DNA of 64,000 nt from Thioploca sp. (lineage in GTDB: Bacteria; Pseudomonadota; Gammaproteobacteria; Beggiatoales; Beggiatoaceae), in contig DAOUSL010000001.1 in NCBI GenBank assembly GCA_030627235.1, positions 1-64,000 on the forward strand, written 5' to 3'. Each line of letters starts with the position of its first letter. Within the stretch, counting starts at the first letter, position 1. Position numbers and translations under genes: made by a program. Shown one piece after another: positions 39,148-49,700 of the stretch. The notes under the pieces are model-generated. The model saw only the letters and a program-made list of their open reading frames with translations. It made no database searches and was not told the DNA's origin.

Positions 39148-39816
39148 ATGTTTATAGAATATACCTTTACCATGGATGATGGCAAGGGTTTAAATTATAG
39201 AATAGAATTTGAGAGATCACGAGAACATATTTTAGAACAATCCTCCTACCCAAAATGGACTAAACTAGATTTTCATCAATGTCCTAATTGCCCTTTAAAT
39301 ATTGATAAATATTCCCATTGTCCTATAGCTATTGATGCCCATGAAATTGTAATGGGATTTACCGAAATTTTATCTTGTAAGGAAGCTGATATTCGAGTTT
39401 TGACTCCAGAAAGAGAATATTTTAAGCATACTGATACTCAAACCGGTTTACGAGCTTTAATAGGCTTTGTAATGGCTACTAGCACTTGTCCTATCATGTT
39501 TCCATTCCGAGGCATGGCATATTATCATTTACCATTTGCTTCACTTGATGAAACCGTATTTCGGGTAACATCTTCCTATTTATTACGTCAATATTATATT
39601 CATAAAAAAACTGGAGAATTTGATATAAAATTTGCCGGCTTAAAAGATCATTTTAAAGAAATGCAAACTTTAAATCGCCATTTTTTAGAAAGAATTCGAG
39701 CAGCATGTGAAGCAGATTCTAACTTAAATGTGTTAGCCACTTTATTTACAATTTCCTCAATGTTATCACTTTCACTAGAAAGACATTTAGGAGAAATTGA
39801 ACATTTGTTCATCTAG
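39148..39816 (+). CDS. Conserved hypothetical protein with N-terminal Cys cluster
   Basis: 222 aa intact ORF with LDFHQCPNCPLNIDKYSHCPIAIDAHEIV; no family named with confidence. Confidence 0.6.
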   Translation: MFIEYTFTMDDGKGLNYRIEFERSREHILEQSSYPKWTKLDFHQCPNCPLNIDKYSHCPIAIDAHEIVMGFTEILSCKEADIRVLTPEREYFKHTDTQTGLRALIGFVMATSTCPIMFPFRGMAYYHLPFASLDETVFRVTSSYLLRQYYIHKKTGEFDIKFAGLKDHFKEMQTLNRHFLERIRAACEADSNLNVLATLFTISSMLSLSLERHLGEIEHLFI

Positions 39817-39958
39817 TATTTTATAACATATCCTATCTATAATTCCAATTATTCTAGCATAATAATCAAATAAAACTCTCTACTAAAATTTATTGCAATA
39901 TCTCATTGAATTAATTAAAAATAAATTTATTATTAACATAATAAGTCAAATATAGTTT

Positions 39959-40011
39959 TTCCATATTTTGGAAAATTTTTCCATATTTTGGAATTTTTCC
40001 ATATTTTGGAA
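39959..40011. repeat. Three spaced copies of TTCCATATTTTGGAA
   Basis: Identical 15-mers at 39959-39973, 39979-39993 and 39997-40011; each has TTCCA/TGGAA dyad arms. Confidence 0.9.
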
Positions 40012-40551
40012 TATATTTTAAACCCCATTAATTACGAAATAACATATTAAATACAATTAGTTAAGCCATAAAGTATGAGTTGGTACGCCTATTGCGTTAT
40101 ATAATAGCAAAACTAAAAATAAATTAGTATATATACAGAAAGCAAGGCAATAGTTTCTGGTGAATTTATTTACAATACTACTAGAAAATAAATAATATTA
40201 AGTAGTAGTTTAACTCATAGAATTGTATTAGTTTCATAATAACTTAATTATGACAATACAAGGGGATATCTTACAGTTAAACAGTTATATTAAATTTATA
40301 TAATTTTGTATTCTAAATACTTTTGCAAAAAATTGTAGTAACCGATTTAAAATAAGTGACTGATATGATACAAGGAGAATATTATATCTGATATTATTAA
40401 ATACAATACTTTGAGAATATTTTTTTCTAATCCTGAATATTTGTGATTGAACAATTATTCAGGTTTTTTTTTGCATATTGATAAGCAGTCGAAAATTAGA
40501 TATATTATAAATTTTGACCTCAATATCCTACTAGCTTTAATCATGCTCAAT

Positions 40552-42678
40552 TCAAACATTAACTTCTTCAAGCATTTCAATCACAAATCGTCTGTAACTA
40601 CTATTTGGAACTTCTGTAAGTCTTTGTAATAACTTAGTGGTACTCTGTGCAACATTCAAAGAACGTAAACTTTTTCCTATATCACGAGCAATAGCTCCAT
40701 CAGTAGTAAATGCAGAATCAATCATTGCATCCAAAGCACCTAAATATTCTAATTTTGCAAATACTACGGCAATATTTTTACGCACATTTATATCAGTATC
40801 TTGTAATAATTTAATAAATTTAGGAATATTTTCTTTAGCAATATTTGTAATTTTTAATGATTGAATAGTTTGAGTTCTAACTTCAGCTGATTTATCTTGT
40901 AAATAGTTAAATAAAATTTCATTTTGATTGCCTAAATAACCTAAAGTTCTTACACAAGCTAAACGAATATTACTATCTTCAATAGTTAAATTTGCTCTCA
41001 AATCTACAATAGCATTAGCCAATTCTTTAATTTTTGGAGAACGTTTAGCAATATGCCCCAAAGCAGTAATGGCAATCAGTCGTAATTTTAAATCAGTATC
41101 ATTTAGAACTGTAATTAATGCTGTAATCGCTTCTGGTTTATCACTATTTCCCAAAATATTAGCACTCAAATAACGTATATCAGTTATAACATTAGATTGT
41201 TTTTCAACAAATAATTTCTCTCCTAGATGGATATTTTTTTGAGCAATAGTCATATATTCTTGAACATCTTCTAACTCAGAATTTTGGAGTAATGTCGTAC
41301 TATCTTCATCTACCACAACTTTTTCATTATTTTTAATGATAGCTTCTAAAGTAGATTGTGGCGGATGATCTTCTGATAAATCTTCAGTATTTGATGGTTT
41401 TTTATGAGCTGGGATAGATTCAGAATGGTTTTCTATTGGAACAATTTTATTAATTAGATTATTAATTACTGCTTCTAATGGGTCTGCCATTTTAGTTGGA
41501 TTTTCTAAATCAGCCAATTGCATTAAAGAATTCAAAGCTGCCATTCTAACTATTTGTTCTTTATCCTCAATTGCCCAAGTTAGAATACTGACAGCTTCTA
41601 AATTACCAAGTATTCCAAGAGCAGTTGCTACTTTACTACGCAATGTTACATCACGTCCAACATCAGATAATATTTGTAATAATGTAATTAAGATACTTTG
41701 TTCCTTTGAACGAGCCAGCAATAAAGCCGCAGATGCAACTATATTGTTATTTTGTTCATTAAGGCAAGGTTTTATTTGGGTTAAAATTTCTTTAGGAATT
41801 ATATCAATGTCATATAAAGAGTTTAATACTACAAGCCTTACTCTAGGACTAGGATCAAAAAGTAAATTAGCAAGTTGTTCTGGGGTTGCAATCGAGGTTA
41901 AAACTTCAATAACTATCTGCCGCATTTCTGGTTCTGGGTCTTGTAAAAAACGCAATATAATATCAAAGTACATTGTTGCACCTTGTTTGCCAAGCGATTT
42001 AATAGCAGCTATTCTAACCTCAACATTTTTATCTGCTAATGCTAAAGCAAGAGCTTTTCGAGCAGATTTAGAATCTGATAAACCTAAAGCTATCGCAGCT
42101 CTACGTCGTTCTTTAACAATTCCTGTAGTTAGTCGTTTAATTAAAAATTCTTCTCCAGTACCACCTATTTGAGCCAGTGAAGTAAGTATTTCACTTTCAA
42201 TATCTTGAGCTTCTTCATCAGCTAAAATATTTACTAATATTGGTACTGCTTCTACAATTTTTCTAGTCCCTAATGTTTTTACTGCTATAAGCTGCATATC
42301 CCACCAAGTATTCCACTCATTAGTTTCATCCCAAATTATATTTTCTGGATTAGTTTGAGCAATTTCAAGCAAAGGTGCAATTGTTTCTAGACTATTAATA
42401 TTAGCTAATGCCTCAACTACAGCAGTTTTAACTTCACCATCTGGATCGTTATTCAATGATTCTAATAAAGCTGGAATAACTGTTGAATCTCCAATATTCC
42501 CCAAAGCTGTTATAGAATCTATCACAACATCTACATCTTCATCACGTAGACATTTAATAAGAATTGGTATAGCTTGTTTATCTTTTAGTTTGCCTAAAGT
42601 TTGAGCTGAATAACATCGATCTACTTCATCACCAGTATTTATTAAATTGCATAATGCTTCTATTACTTGTTTGCTCAT
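40552..42678 (-). CDS. HEAT-repeat domain protein
   Basis: Many ~31-aa HEAT units, e.g. DKQAIPILIKCLRDEDVDVVIDSITALGNIGDSTVIPALLESLNNDPDGEVKTAVVEALANI. Confidence 0.88.
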   Translation of the reverse strand: MSKQVIEALCNLINTGDEVDRCYSAQTLGKLKDKQAIPILIKCLRDEDVDVVIDSITALGNIGDSTVIPALLESLNNDPDGEVKTAVVEALANINSLETIAPLLEIAQTNPENIIWDETNEWNTWWDMQLIAVKTLGTRKIVEAVPILVNILADEEAQDIESEILTSLAQIGGTGEEFLIKRLTTGIVKERRRAAIALGLSDSKSARKALALALADKNVEVRIAAIKSLGKQGATMYFDIILRFLQDPEPEMRQIVIEVLTSIATPEQLANLLFDPSPRVRLVVLNSLYDIDIIPKEILTQIKPCLNEQNNNIVASAALLLARSKEQSILITLLQILSDVGRDVTLRSKVATALGILGNLEAVSILTWAIEDKEQIVRMAALNSLMQLADLENPTKMADPLEAVINNLINKIVPIENHSESIPAHKKPSNTEDLSEDHPPQSTLEAIIKNNEKVVVDEDSTTLLQNSELEDVQEYMTIAQKNIHLGEKLFVEKQSNVITDIRYLSANILGNSDKPEAITALITVLNDTDLKLRLIAITALGHIAKRSPKIKELANAIVDLRANLTIEDSNIRLACVRTLGYLGNQNEILFNYLQDKSAEVRTQTIQSLKITNIAKENIPKFIKLLQDTDINVRKNIAVVFAKLEYLGALDAMIDSAFTTDGAIARDIGKSLRSLNVAQSTTKLLQRLTEVPNSSYRRFVIEMLEEVNV

Positions 42679-42777
42679 ATTTAACTTATAGTTTTGGTTA
42701 GAAATTAATTGGGAGGGGATATGTGAGTTCCTAAAAGCAGGACATTACTAAAGGAATTTTCAATACCATTATAGATC

Positions 42778-42801
42778 AGGGCAACCGTAAAGGATTGCCC
42801 T
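42778..42801 (-). terminator. Hairpin downstream of typA
   Basis: AGGGCAA...TTGCCCT inverted repeat between typA and the HEAT gene. Confidence 0.4.
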
Positions 42802-42822
42802 CAATAGCTCAATTGCTATATA

Positions 42823-44637
42823 TTATTCACCACGAGCAGACCGTTTTCGTTCAAATTCTTTTAAAAATCTTTTTCTGATTCTGATAGATTTAGGAGTTAT
42901 TTCTACTAATTCATCATCATCAATAAATTCAATGGCTTGTTCTAATGAAAATTTAATTGGTGGAACAAGTAGAATATTCTCGTCAGTACCAGCAGCTCGA
43001 ATATTGGTTAACTGTTTAGCTTTTAGAGGATTAACCACTAAATCATTACCACGGGCATGAATTCCAATAACCATACCTTCATAAACTTCAGTACCATGTC
43101 CTAAAAATAAACGTCCTCTTTCTTGCAAATTGAATAAAGAATAACCCAAACACTTTCCTTCTCCATTAGAAATCAACACTCCATTAACTCGTTGCCCAAT
43201 ATTACCAGATTTAACAGGAGCATAATGATCAAAAACGTGATATATCAGTCCAGTACCTGAGGTAGAAGTCATGAATTCAGTACGAAAACCAATTAAGCCA
43301 CGAGCTGGAACGATGAAATCTAATCGAACTCGACCTTTTTCATCTGGTAACATATTGGTTAATTCTGCTTTTCTTTCTCCCAATAATTCCATTATCGTAC
43401 CTTGATGTTCTTGTTCGACATCTATCGTCAAACTTTCATAAGGTTCGCATAGTTCGCCTTCAATTTCTTTAGTAATTACTTTAGGTCGTGAGACTGCAAG
43501 TTCATAACCTTCACGTCGCATATTTTCGATCAGAATTCCTAAATGCAATTCTCCACGTCCAGAGACCAAAAATTTATCTGGATCATCAGTAGCAACAACT
43601 CTTAATGCTACATTATGTAATAATTCCCGATTTAGACGTTCCATAATTTGGCGAGAAGTAACATATTTACCATCTTTACCAGAAAATGGAGAGGTATTTA
43701 CCTGAAAAGTCATGCTGACAGTAGGTTCATCAACGGTAAGAGCTGGTAGCGGGATTACATGTTCTGGATCGCAGACGGTATCAGAAATATTGAGTTTATC
43801 TATTCCAGTAAAACAAATAATATCACCAGCAGTGGCTTCTGGCATTTCAATTCTTTCTAAACCATGAAAACCCAATACTTGTAAAATACGTCCTTGTCGT
43901 CTGTTATTTTCTGCATCAACTATTGTAACAGGAGTATTAGTTTTGATACGACCGCTATTGATTCTTCCAATACCAATCACTCCAACATAACTAGAATAAT
44001 CTAACGCACTAACTTGTAGTTGAAATGGCTCTTCTGGATCAACATCTGGAATTGGTACATACTTAACAATGGACTCAAATAATGTTTCCATATCTCCAGA
44101 ACGTACATTGCTATCAAGACTTGCATAGCCATTAAGTGCAGAAGCATAGATAACTGGAAAATCTAATTGAGCATCGTCAGCTCCTAAACGATCAAATAAT
44201 TCAAAAGTTTGGTCTAAAACCCAATCAGGACGAGCTCCATCTCGGTCAACTTTATTGATTACCACGATAGGACACAAACCACGTTCTAAGGCTTTCTGAG
44301 TTACGAATCTAGTTTGTGGCATTGGTCCTTCCACTGCATCAACTAATAGTAACACTGAATCAACCATCGATAAGACTCGTTCAACTTCACCACCAAAGTC
44401 AGCATGGCCAGGAGTGTCAACTATATTTATTCGATAGTCCTGCCAAGTGAGTGAAGTATTTTTAGATAAAATAGTAATTCCACGTTCTTTTTCTAGTTCG
44501 TTAGAATCCATAACTCGTTCCACTTCAATGTTTCGAGTTCCTAAGATACCTGATTGTTGTAAAAGTTTATCAACCAGGGTAGTTTTACCATGATCAACAT
44601 GGGCAATAATAGCAATGTTACGCAGTTTGGTAATCAC
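42823..44637 (-). CDS. typA: Translational GTPase TypA/BipA
   Basis: [71 protein letters not shown]. Confidence 0.97.
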   Translation of the reverse strand: MITKLRNIAIIAHVDHGKTTLVDKLLQQSGILGTRNIEVERVMDSNELEKERGITILSKNTSLTWQDYRINIVDTPGHADFGGEVERVLSMVDSVLLLVDAVEGPMPQTRFVTQKALERGLCPIVVINKVDRDGARPDWVLDQTFELFDRLGADDAQLDFPVIYASALNGYASLDSNVRSGDMETLFESIVKYVPIPDVDPEEPFQLQVSALDYSSYVGVIGIGRINSGRIKTNTPVTIVDAENNRRQGRILQVLGFHGLERIEMPEATAGDIICFTGIDKLNISDTVCDPEHVIPLPALTVDEPTVSMTFQVNTSPFSGKDGKYVTSRQIMERLNRELLHNVALRVVATDDPDKFLVSGRGELHLGILIENMRREGYELAVSRPKVITKEIEGELCEPYESLTIDVEQEHQGTIMELLGERKAELTNMLPDEKGRVRLDFIVPARGLIGFRTEFMTSTSGTGLIYHVFDHYAPVKSGNIGQRVNGVLISNGEGKCLGYSLFNLQERGRLFLGHGTEVYEGMVIGIHARGNDLVVNPLKAKQLTNIRAAGTDENILLVPPIKFSLEQAIEFIDDDELVEITPKSIRIRKRFLKEFERKRSARGE

Positions 44638-44892
44638 AAATAATTCCGAGATGTGTTTAAAGGAAGGTATAATTCAATGGAAGTAAAAATTTCCATTCAT
44701 ACTGATAGATGGGGATGATTTTTTATGAATAAACTTTTTAATATTTATATATTAAACATATTTTTTAAATATTTTTTTACTTTTTATATCAATACTTTAT
44801 TTATAACATATTGATATAATAGGTTTTTAATAAAAGATTAGATTAATCTGAATTCAATGTAAAATTTTACATTATTGTATTGAATATTAAAT

Positions 44893-45045
44893 AGACATAT
44901 TTCTTAAATAAGTGTATATAAATGTAGAATGCAATGAACGAAGTGAATTGCATCAATCATCTTAATGCAACTCGAAAGATGTAATTCATAAACTCATTAC
45001 ATCCTACATAAAGTCCGTAATTAACTTATATTCTCTAGTTTAGAA
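44893..45045. mobile_element. MITE-like element copy 2 (right end eroded, overlaps the murJ 3' end)
   Basis: Left TIR AGACATATTTCTTAAATA (44893-44910); core GTAGAATGCAATGAACGAAGTGAATTGCATC...GATGTAATTC...CATTACATCCTAC (44924-45007) followed by AAGTCCGTAATTAACT. Confidence 0.65.
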
Positions 45046-46586
45046 TCATTAGTATTCAAACTAATATGCCGAATTCGTAAACCAAATATAAATAAACATC
45101 CTACATAAGTTAGCATACCAATTATTATCAAACCAAACAAGTTATATACTCTATCTAATACGCTCATAGTAAACCAAACGGATAAATAATCACTGCCCCA
45201 CCATAACAAAACAGCCATACAGATATTAGCTAAAAAAATCCGTAATAATAATAACTTCCATCCAGTTTGCGGTTGAAATAATTTTTGCTTGCGTAAACCT
45301 AAATATAATAATGACGCATTCAATAATGCTGCTGCTGAAGTTGCTAAGGCTAAACCTATATGAGCTAAGTGCCAAATTAAAGTTAAGTTTAGTACAATAT
45401 TGGTAACCATCGAAATAACTGCAATTTTAACTGGGGTACGAGTATCCTGTCGGGAATAAAAACCAGAAGCTAATACTTTAACCAATATAAAACCTAATAA
45501 TCCAATAGCATAAGCCATTAAACTGTAGTTAGTTTTGATTATATCGCTGTCAGTGAATTCTCCACCATAAAATAAAGTGGTTAAAATTGGCCCTGATAAA
45601 ATCATTAAACCAAACATAGCTGGAGTAGCAATCAAGAATACCCAACGTAATGCCCAGTCTAACGTATTGTTATAACTACTGATATCATTACGAGATATAG
45701 CTCTGGATAAATTAGGTAACATTACAGTTGCTAAGGCTAAACCAAACACTCCTACTGGAAATTCCATCAAACGGTCTGCATAATATAGCCATGAAACGCT
45801 ACCAGTAACTAAAAAAGAGGCCATCAGAGTATCCATGAGTAAATTTATTTGAGATACTGATACACCAAATAATGCTGGAATCATCAAATGGTGAATCTGT
45901 TTAACTCCTTTATCATGACGGTTAAAACGTGGTTTGGGTAATAATTTTAGTCGATATAAAAATGGCAATTGAAAAGTCAGTTGAACTATACCAGCAATTA
46001 GTACTCCATAAGCTAATGCTATAATTGGTTTATCAAAGTAGGAAGTGAACCATAAAGCCGATGAAATTAAACATAAATTTAGAAATACTGGGGTTAAAGC
46101 TGGAATAGCAAATTGACCATAAGTATTTAATATTGCCCCAGCAAATGCGGTTAAAGCTATAAATAATAGATATGGAAAAGTAATGCGTAACATTTCCACT
46201 GCTAAATCAAATTTTTCGGGATGTTGGATAAAACCTGGAGCAAATATCATTACTAATATGGGGGCAATTACAACTCCAATTACTGTAATCCAGAATAAAA
46301 TTCCACCTAAATTTCCGGCTACATGATCTACTAAATGTTTAACTTCAGTTTTTCCATGTTTCGTTTGATATTCACTTAATACTGGGGTAAATGCTTGTGA
46401 AAAAGCACCTTCAGCGAATAATCGGCGCATGAAATTGGGAATTTTAAATGCCACCAAAAAAGCATCAGTACTAACACTTGCTCCAAATATATGGGCAATC
46501 ACAACATCTCTAATAAAACCTAAGATACGGGAAATCAACGTCAATCCACCCACCATTGCGGTAGATTTAAGTAATTTTTTACTCAT
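45021..46586 (-). CDS. murJ: Lipid II flippase MurJ (MviN)
   Basis: LLKSTAMVGGLTLISRILGFIRDVVIAHIFGAS..TDAFLVAFKIPNFMRRLFAEGAFSQAFTPVLSEY. Confidence 0.96.
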   Translation of the reverse strand: MSKKLLKSTAMVGGLTLISRILGFIRDVVIAHIFGASVSTDAFLVAFKIPNFMRRLFAEGAFSQAFTPVLSEYQTKHGKTEVKHLVDHVAGNLGGILFWITVIGVVIAPILVMIFAPGFIQHPEKFDLAVEMLRITFPYLLFIALTAFAGAILNTYGQFAIPALTPVFLNLCLISSALWFTSYFDKPIIALAYGVLIAGIVQLTFQLPFLYRLKLLPKPRFNRHDKGVKQIHHLMIPALFGVSVSQINLLMDTLMASFLVTGSVSWLYYADRLMEFPVGVFGLALATVMLPNLSRAISRNDISSYNNTLDWALRWVFLIATPAMFGLMILSGPILTTLFYGGEFTDSDIIKTNYSLMAYAIGLLGFILVKVLASGFYSRQDTRTPVKIAVISMVTNIVLNLTLIWHLAHIGLALATSAAALLNASLLYLGLRKQKLFQPQTGWKLLLLRIFLANICMAVLLWWGSDYLSVWFTMSVLDRVYNLFGLIIIGMLTYVGCLFIFGLRIRHISLNTNDSKLENIS

Positions 46587-46651
46587 TTTTGCTAATTTTC
46601 CATTATTTATGATAGATTTTTATATTACTGATTTATTTTTCAATAGTTAAA

Positions 46652-46706
46652 TTTAAGTTGGATATAATTCTTAATAATATTTACAAAAATACCCAACTTA
46701 CATTTA
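46652..46706. repeat. Dispersed hairpin repeat (related to 24636-24700)
   Basis: AAGTTGG (46655-46661) / CCAACTT (46693-46699); flank TACCCAACTTACATTTA. Confidence 0.45.
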
Positions 46707-46723
46707 CAATCTCAAATTATAAA

Positions 46724-49700
46724 TTACTGCTTAATATTGTCTCGCTTACAATTTACATAAGCTAATTTTTCTGGTGGATTTTTAATAGTTGCAGTCTCAT
46801 TCTTATTTTCAGATAAATAATGTGCAACTCTATAATCATAAGGAGTTTGAGAACTACCAATTAATTTTTTTACAACAAAACTACTACCTCTCATACTACA
46901 AGGTTTTTTCATTAAATTACTAGCTTCTACAATTCCACCAGGTAATATTACTAGAAAACCTTCCATATCCATATCTGGAGAATCAATTTTAATTTCACCA
47001 TCAATTCCTAATTTGGAAGAAGCACTAATCATACTGCCAGGAGAATCTATAATTCTTTCAGAAGCAAGATTAATATTACCACCATTACCTTTATTAGCTT
47101 GGGCAACAATTTTACCTTGATTTAGCACAATAAACTTAGGATTTTCAATGCTTAAACTACCACCATTACCAGAACCTTCTTTAACACTAGTAGTAATTTT
47201 ACTATTTGCAACTTGAGCTAAATTACCAACTTTAATGTTAATTCCGCCACCACCAGCACTAATTGACTCAGTGGTAATCGAACTATTATTGGTTAAATTA
47301 ATTCCATCAGTTACAGTGATATTAATTCTGCCAGCATCGCCACCTTTAATCTGTTGTAGCCATTGGCCATCAACATAAAAAAATGAATCACCGCCTATAT
47401 TTACTAAATCACCATTATTGGCTGTTTGTAATTCTTCTAAACTATTTACTGTTTGATTAGTATTATTTAAAGTAATCCAATCGTTACCAGTATAAATCAT
47501 ACCTTGTTTTACATGACCAACTTGAGCTTTAACTAACTTATTCATTGCGCCTATATCAGCAACTACATGGGTATTATTAAATTTAATCCATTCTTGATTA
47601 TAATAAACAAACTTATGTTCACTTGAATTCAAACTTGCTAAACTACCATTTTGTAAACTATTGTGTTCTAATTCTGTCAAGTTAGGAACAGTAAATGAAC
47701 TAATTTGTATTGGAGCACCAAAAACATAACCAGGTGTAAATGGGTCTGTTGTAACAGCATAAACAAATGTTGCTTCATTCCCTAAATGAATGACCTGACC
47801 ATTAGTATAAGGAGGAGGAGTTTCTGGTGGATACCAGCCATCAGTGTTATATATTTCTTCTTTACTATTAAAAGTTATTACATTAGTAGAATTCGTATCA
47901 AATTTTATCCAATTTTCTATAAATCCATACGTTGTCTTATATATATAACGTCCAGATTTATTATTATCAATATCAGCTACTTCAACTATATCGCCAGTTG
48001 TTAATACATATTTTTTACTCAATTGATTCAATTCTTCCAGATTGTCAACTTTATAAATAGGATTAAAACGGGTTAGACCCAGACCAACATTAATATAATA
48101 GCTTTTTCTACCATCAATATCCTCAACCACTATAACATCGCCTTTACTTAACATATCAGCAGAACTAACATTATTAAACAAGCTTTCCGAAGACACAGAA
48201 CCTTTGGCTAATTGTAATTGTTTTGCCGAAATTATTATATTGCCAGCTAGTCCATTACCATTACTTGAAGTGGAAATTATTCCATTATTATTAACAGTTA
48301 AACTTTTTGCAGTAATATTTATTGAGCCGCTATTGCCACTATTACTAGTAGCTCCATTAGAACGAGCATAGATACCACTGTTAGATTTATTATATTCTTC
48401 GGGAACACCCCTAGATAAATATCGTATTTGACGTGAACCAAGTTCCTTTAGAACTGCATTATTAGCATCCCCAGTTATTAAAATATTATCCTGAACCACA
48501 ATATTAATATCACCACCTTTGGTAGAACTGTTGGTATCACTTTTAATAACCGCACCTTGTTCAATTACTAAACTACCAGTTTGTAAATTAATTTGTCCAC
48601 TTTTACCATTAGTATCACCTATACCTGTAGTTGTTGCATAAATACCCGAACCAAATCCATCATTATTTTCACCATAAAGATTAACTCCAGATAGCTTAGT
48701 TTCCTCATTTACTCGAATGATAATTTTCCCAGCATCACCACTGTGATTATTATAAAAAGAACTAGAATTACTATTAATTATACCACCGTCTTTAAGTGAC
48801 AAATTATTAGCTTTTATAGTAATAGTTCCTCCATTGCCACCCTGTGTATTAGCTACAAATGGTAAAGAACCAGACGTAATACCACTAGCTCTTCCTTTGC
48901 CTTCTTGACTAGCTCCAGAAATAGTAAGAGTGCCACTAGCATTAATGTTTATATCACCAGAATTACCAGAAATATTTTTAGTTTCACCATTAATAAATGC
49001 TCCATCTAACAATACAATATCTTTACTAGTAAAATTGACTTCGCCACCATTGCCAGAACCTAAATAAGCATCGACATAAATATGAACATTATCAATTAGA
49101 TTAATGGAATTTTCAGCAATAAGAGTCATATTACCACCATCTCCCTTACCAAGAACTCCTAAATTAATAGCATTACCAGAAATAGTAATGTCTTTAGCAG
49201 TAATAGTAAGATTACCACCTTTGCCAGCATCAATTTGTTGGCCTTCACTATTCACTAATATTGTTGTATCTGTTAAATTAACTGCCTGATTAGCGGTAAA
49301 AGTTACATCACCACCGTTACCAGAGCCATAATTCTTAGATTTAATCTCACTATCTGTTATATTAATTGATTCAGTAACTTGAATTTTAATATCACTACCT
49401 TTAGCAGGAATATTTGTAGTAGAAGTCAGATTGGCATTGTTTAATTGCACATTTTCAGCTTGAATATCAGTTGTTCCAATTGAATTATCCAGGTTAATAC
49501 TACTGTTATCTAATAAGAACCTATCACCACGAATAGTTACATTACCTTGTAATAACGAGTTTTCTTGAATAGATATATTTGCTAATTTGCTGAATGAACT
49601 AGTATCAAAATTACTTACTTCACCACCACTAGCAACACCAATTAGATTAATATTTGGAGCTGAAATTAATGGTAAACTATTAGCTGATTCTCTGCCTCTT

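Noticed and set aside
39959-40011. Possible mini-CRISPR (three identical repeats)
   Set aside because: Repeats are 15 bp with 3-5 bp gaps, far too short for spacers; no cas genes nearby.
49104-49289. Small plus-strand ORFs inside the haemagglutinin gene
   Set aside because: Shadow ORFs antisense to GNGG-rich repeats.
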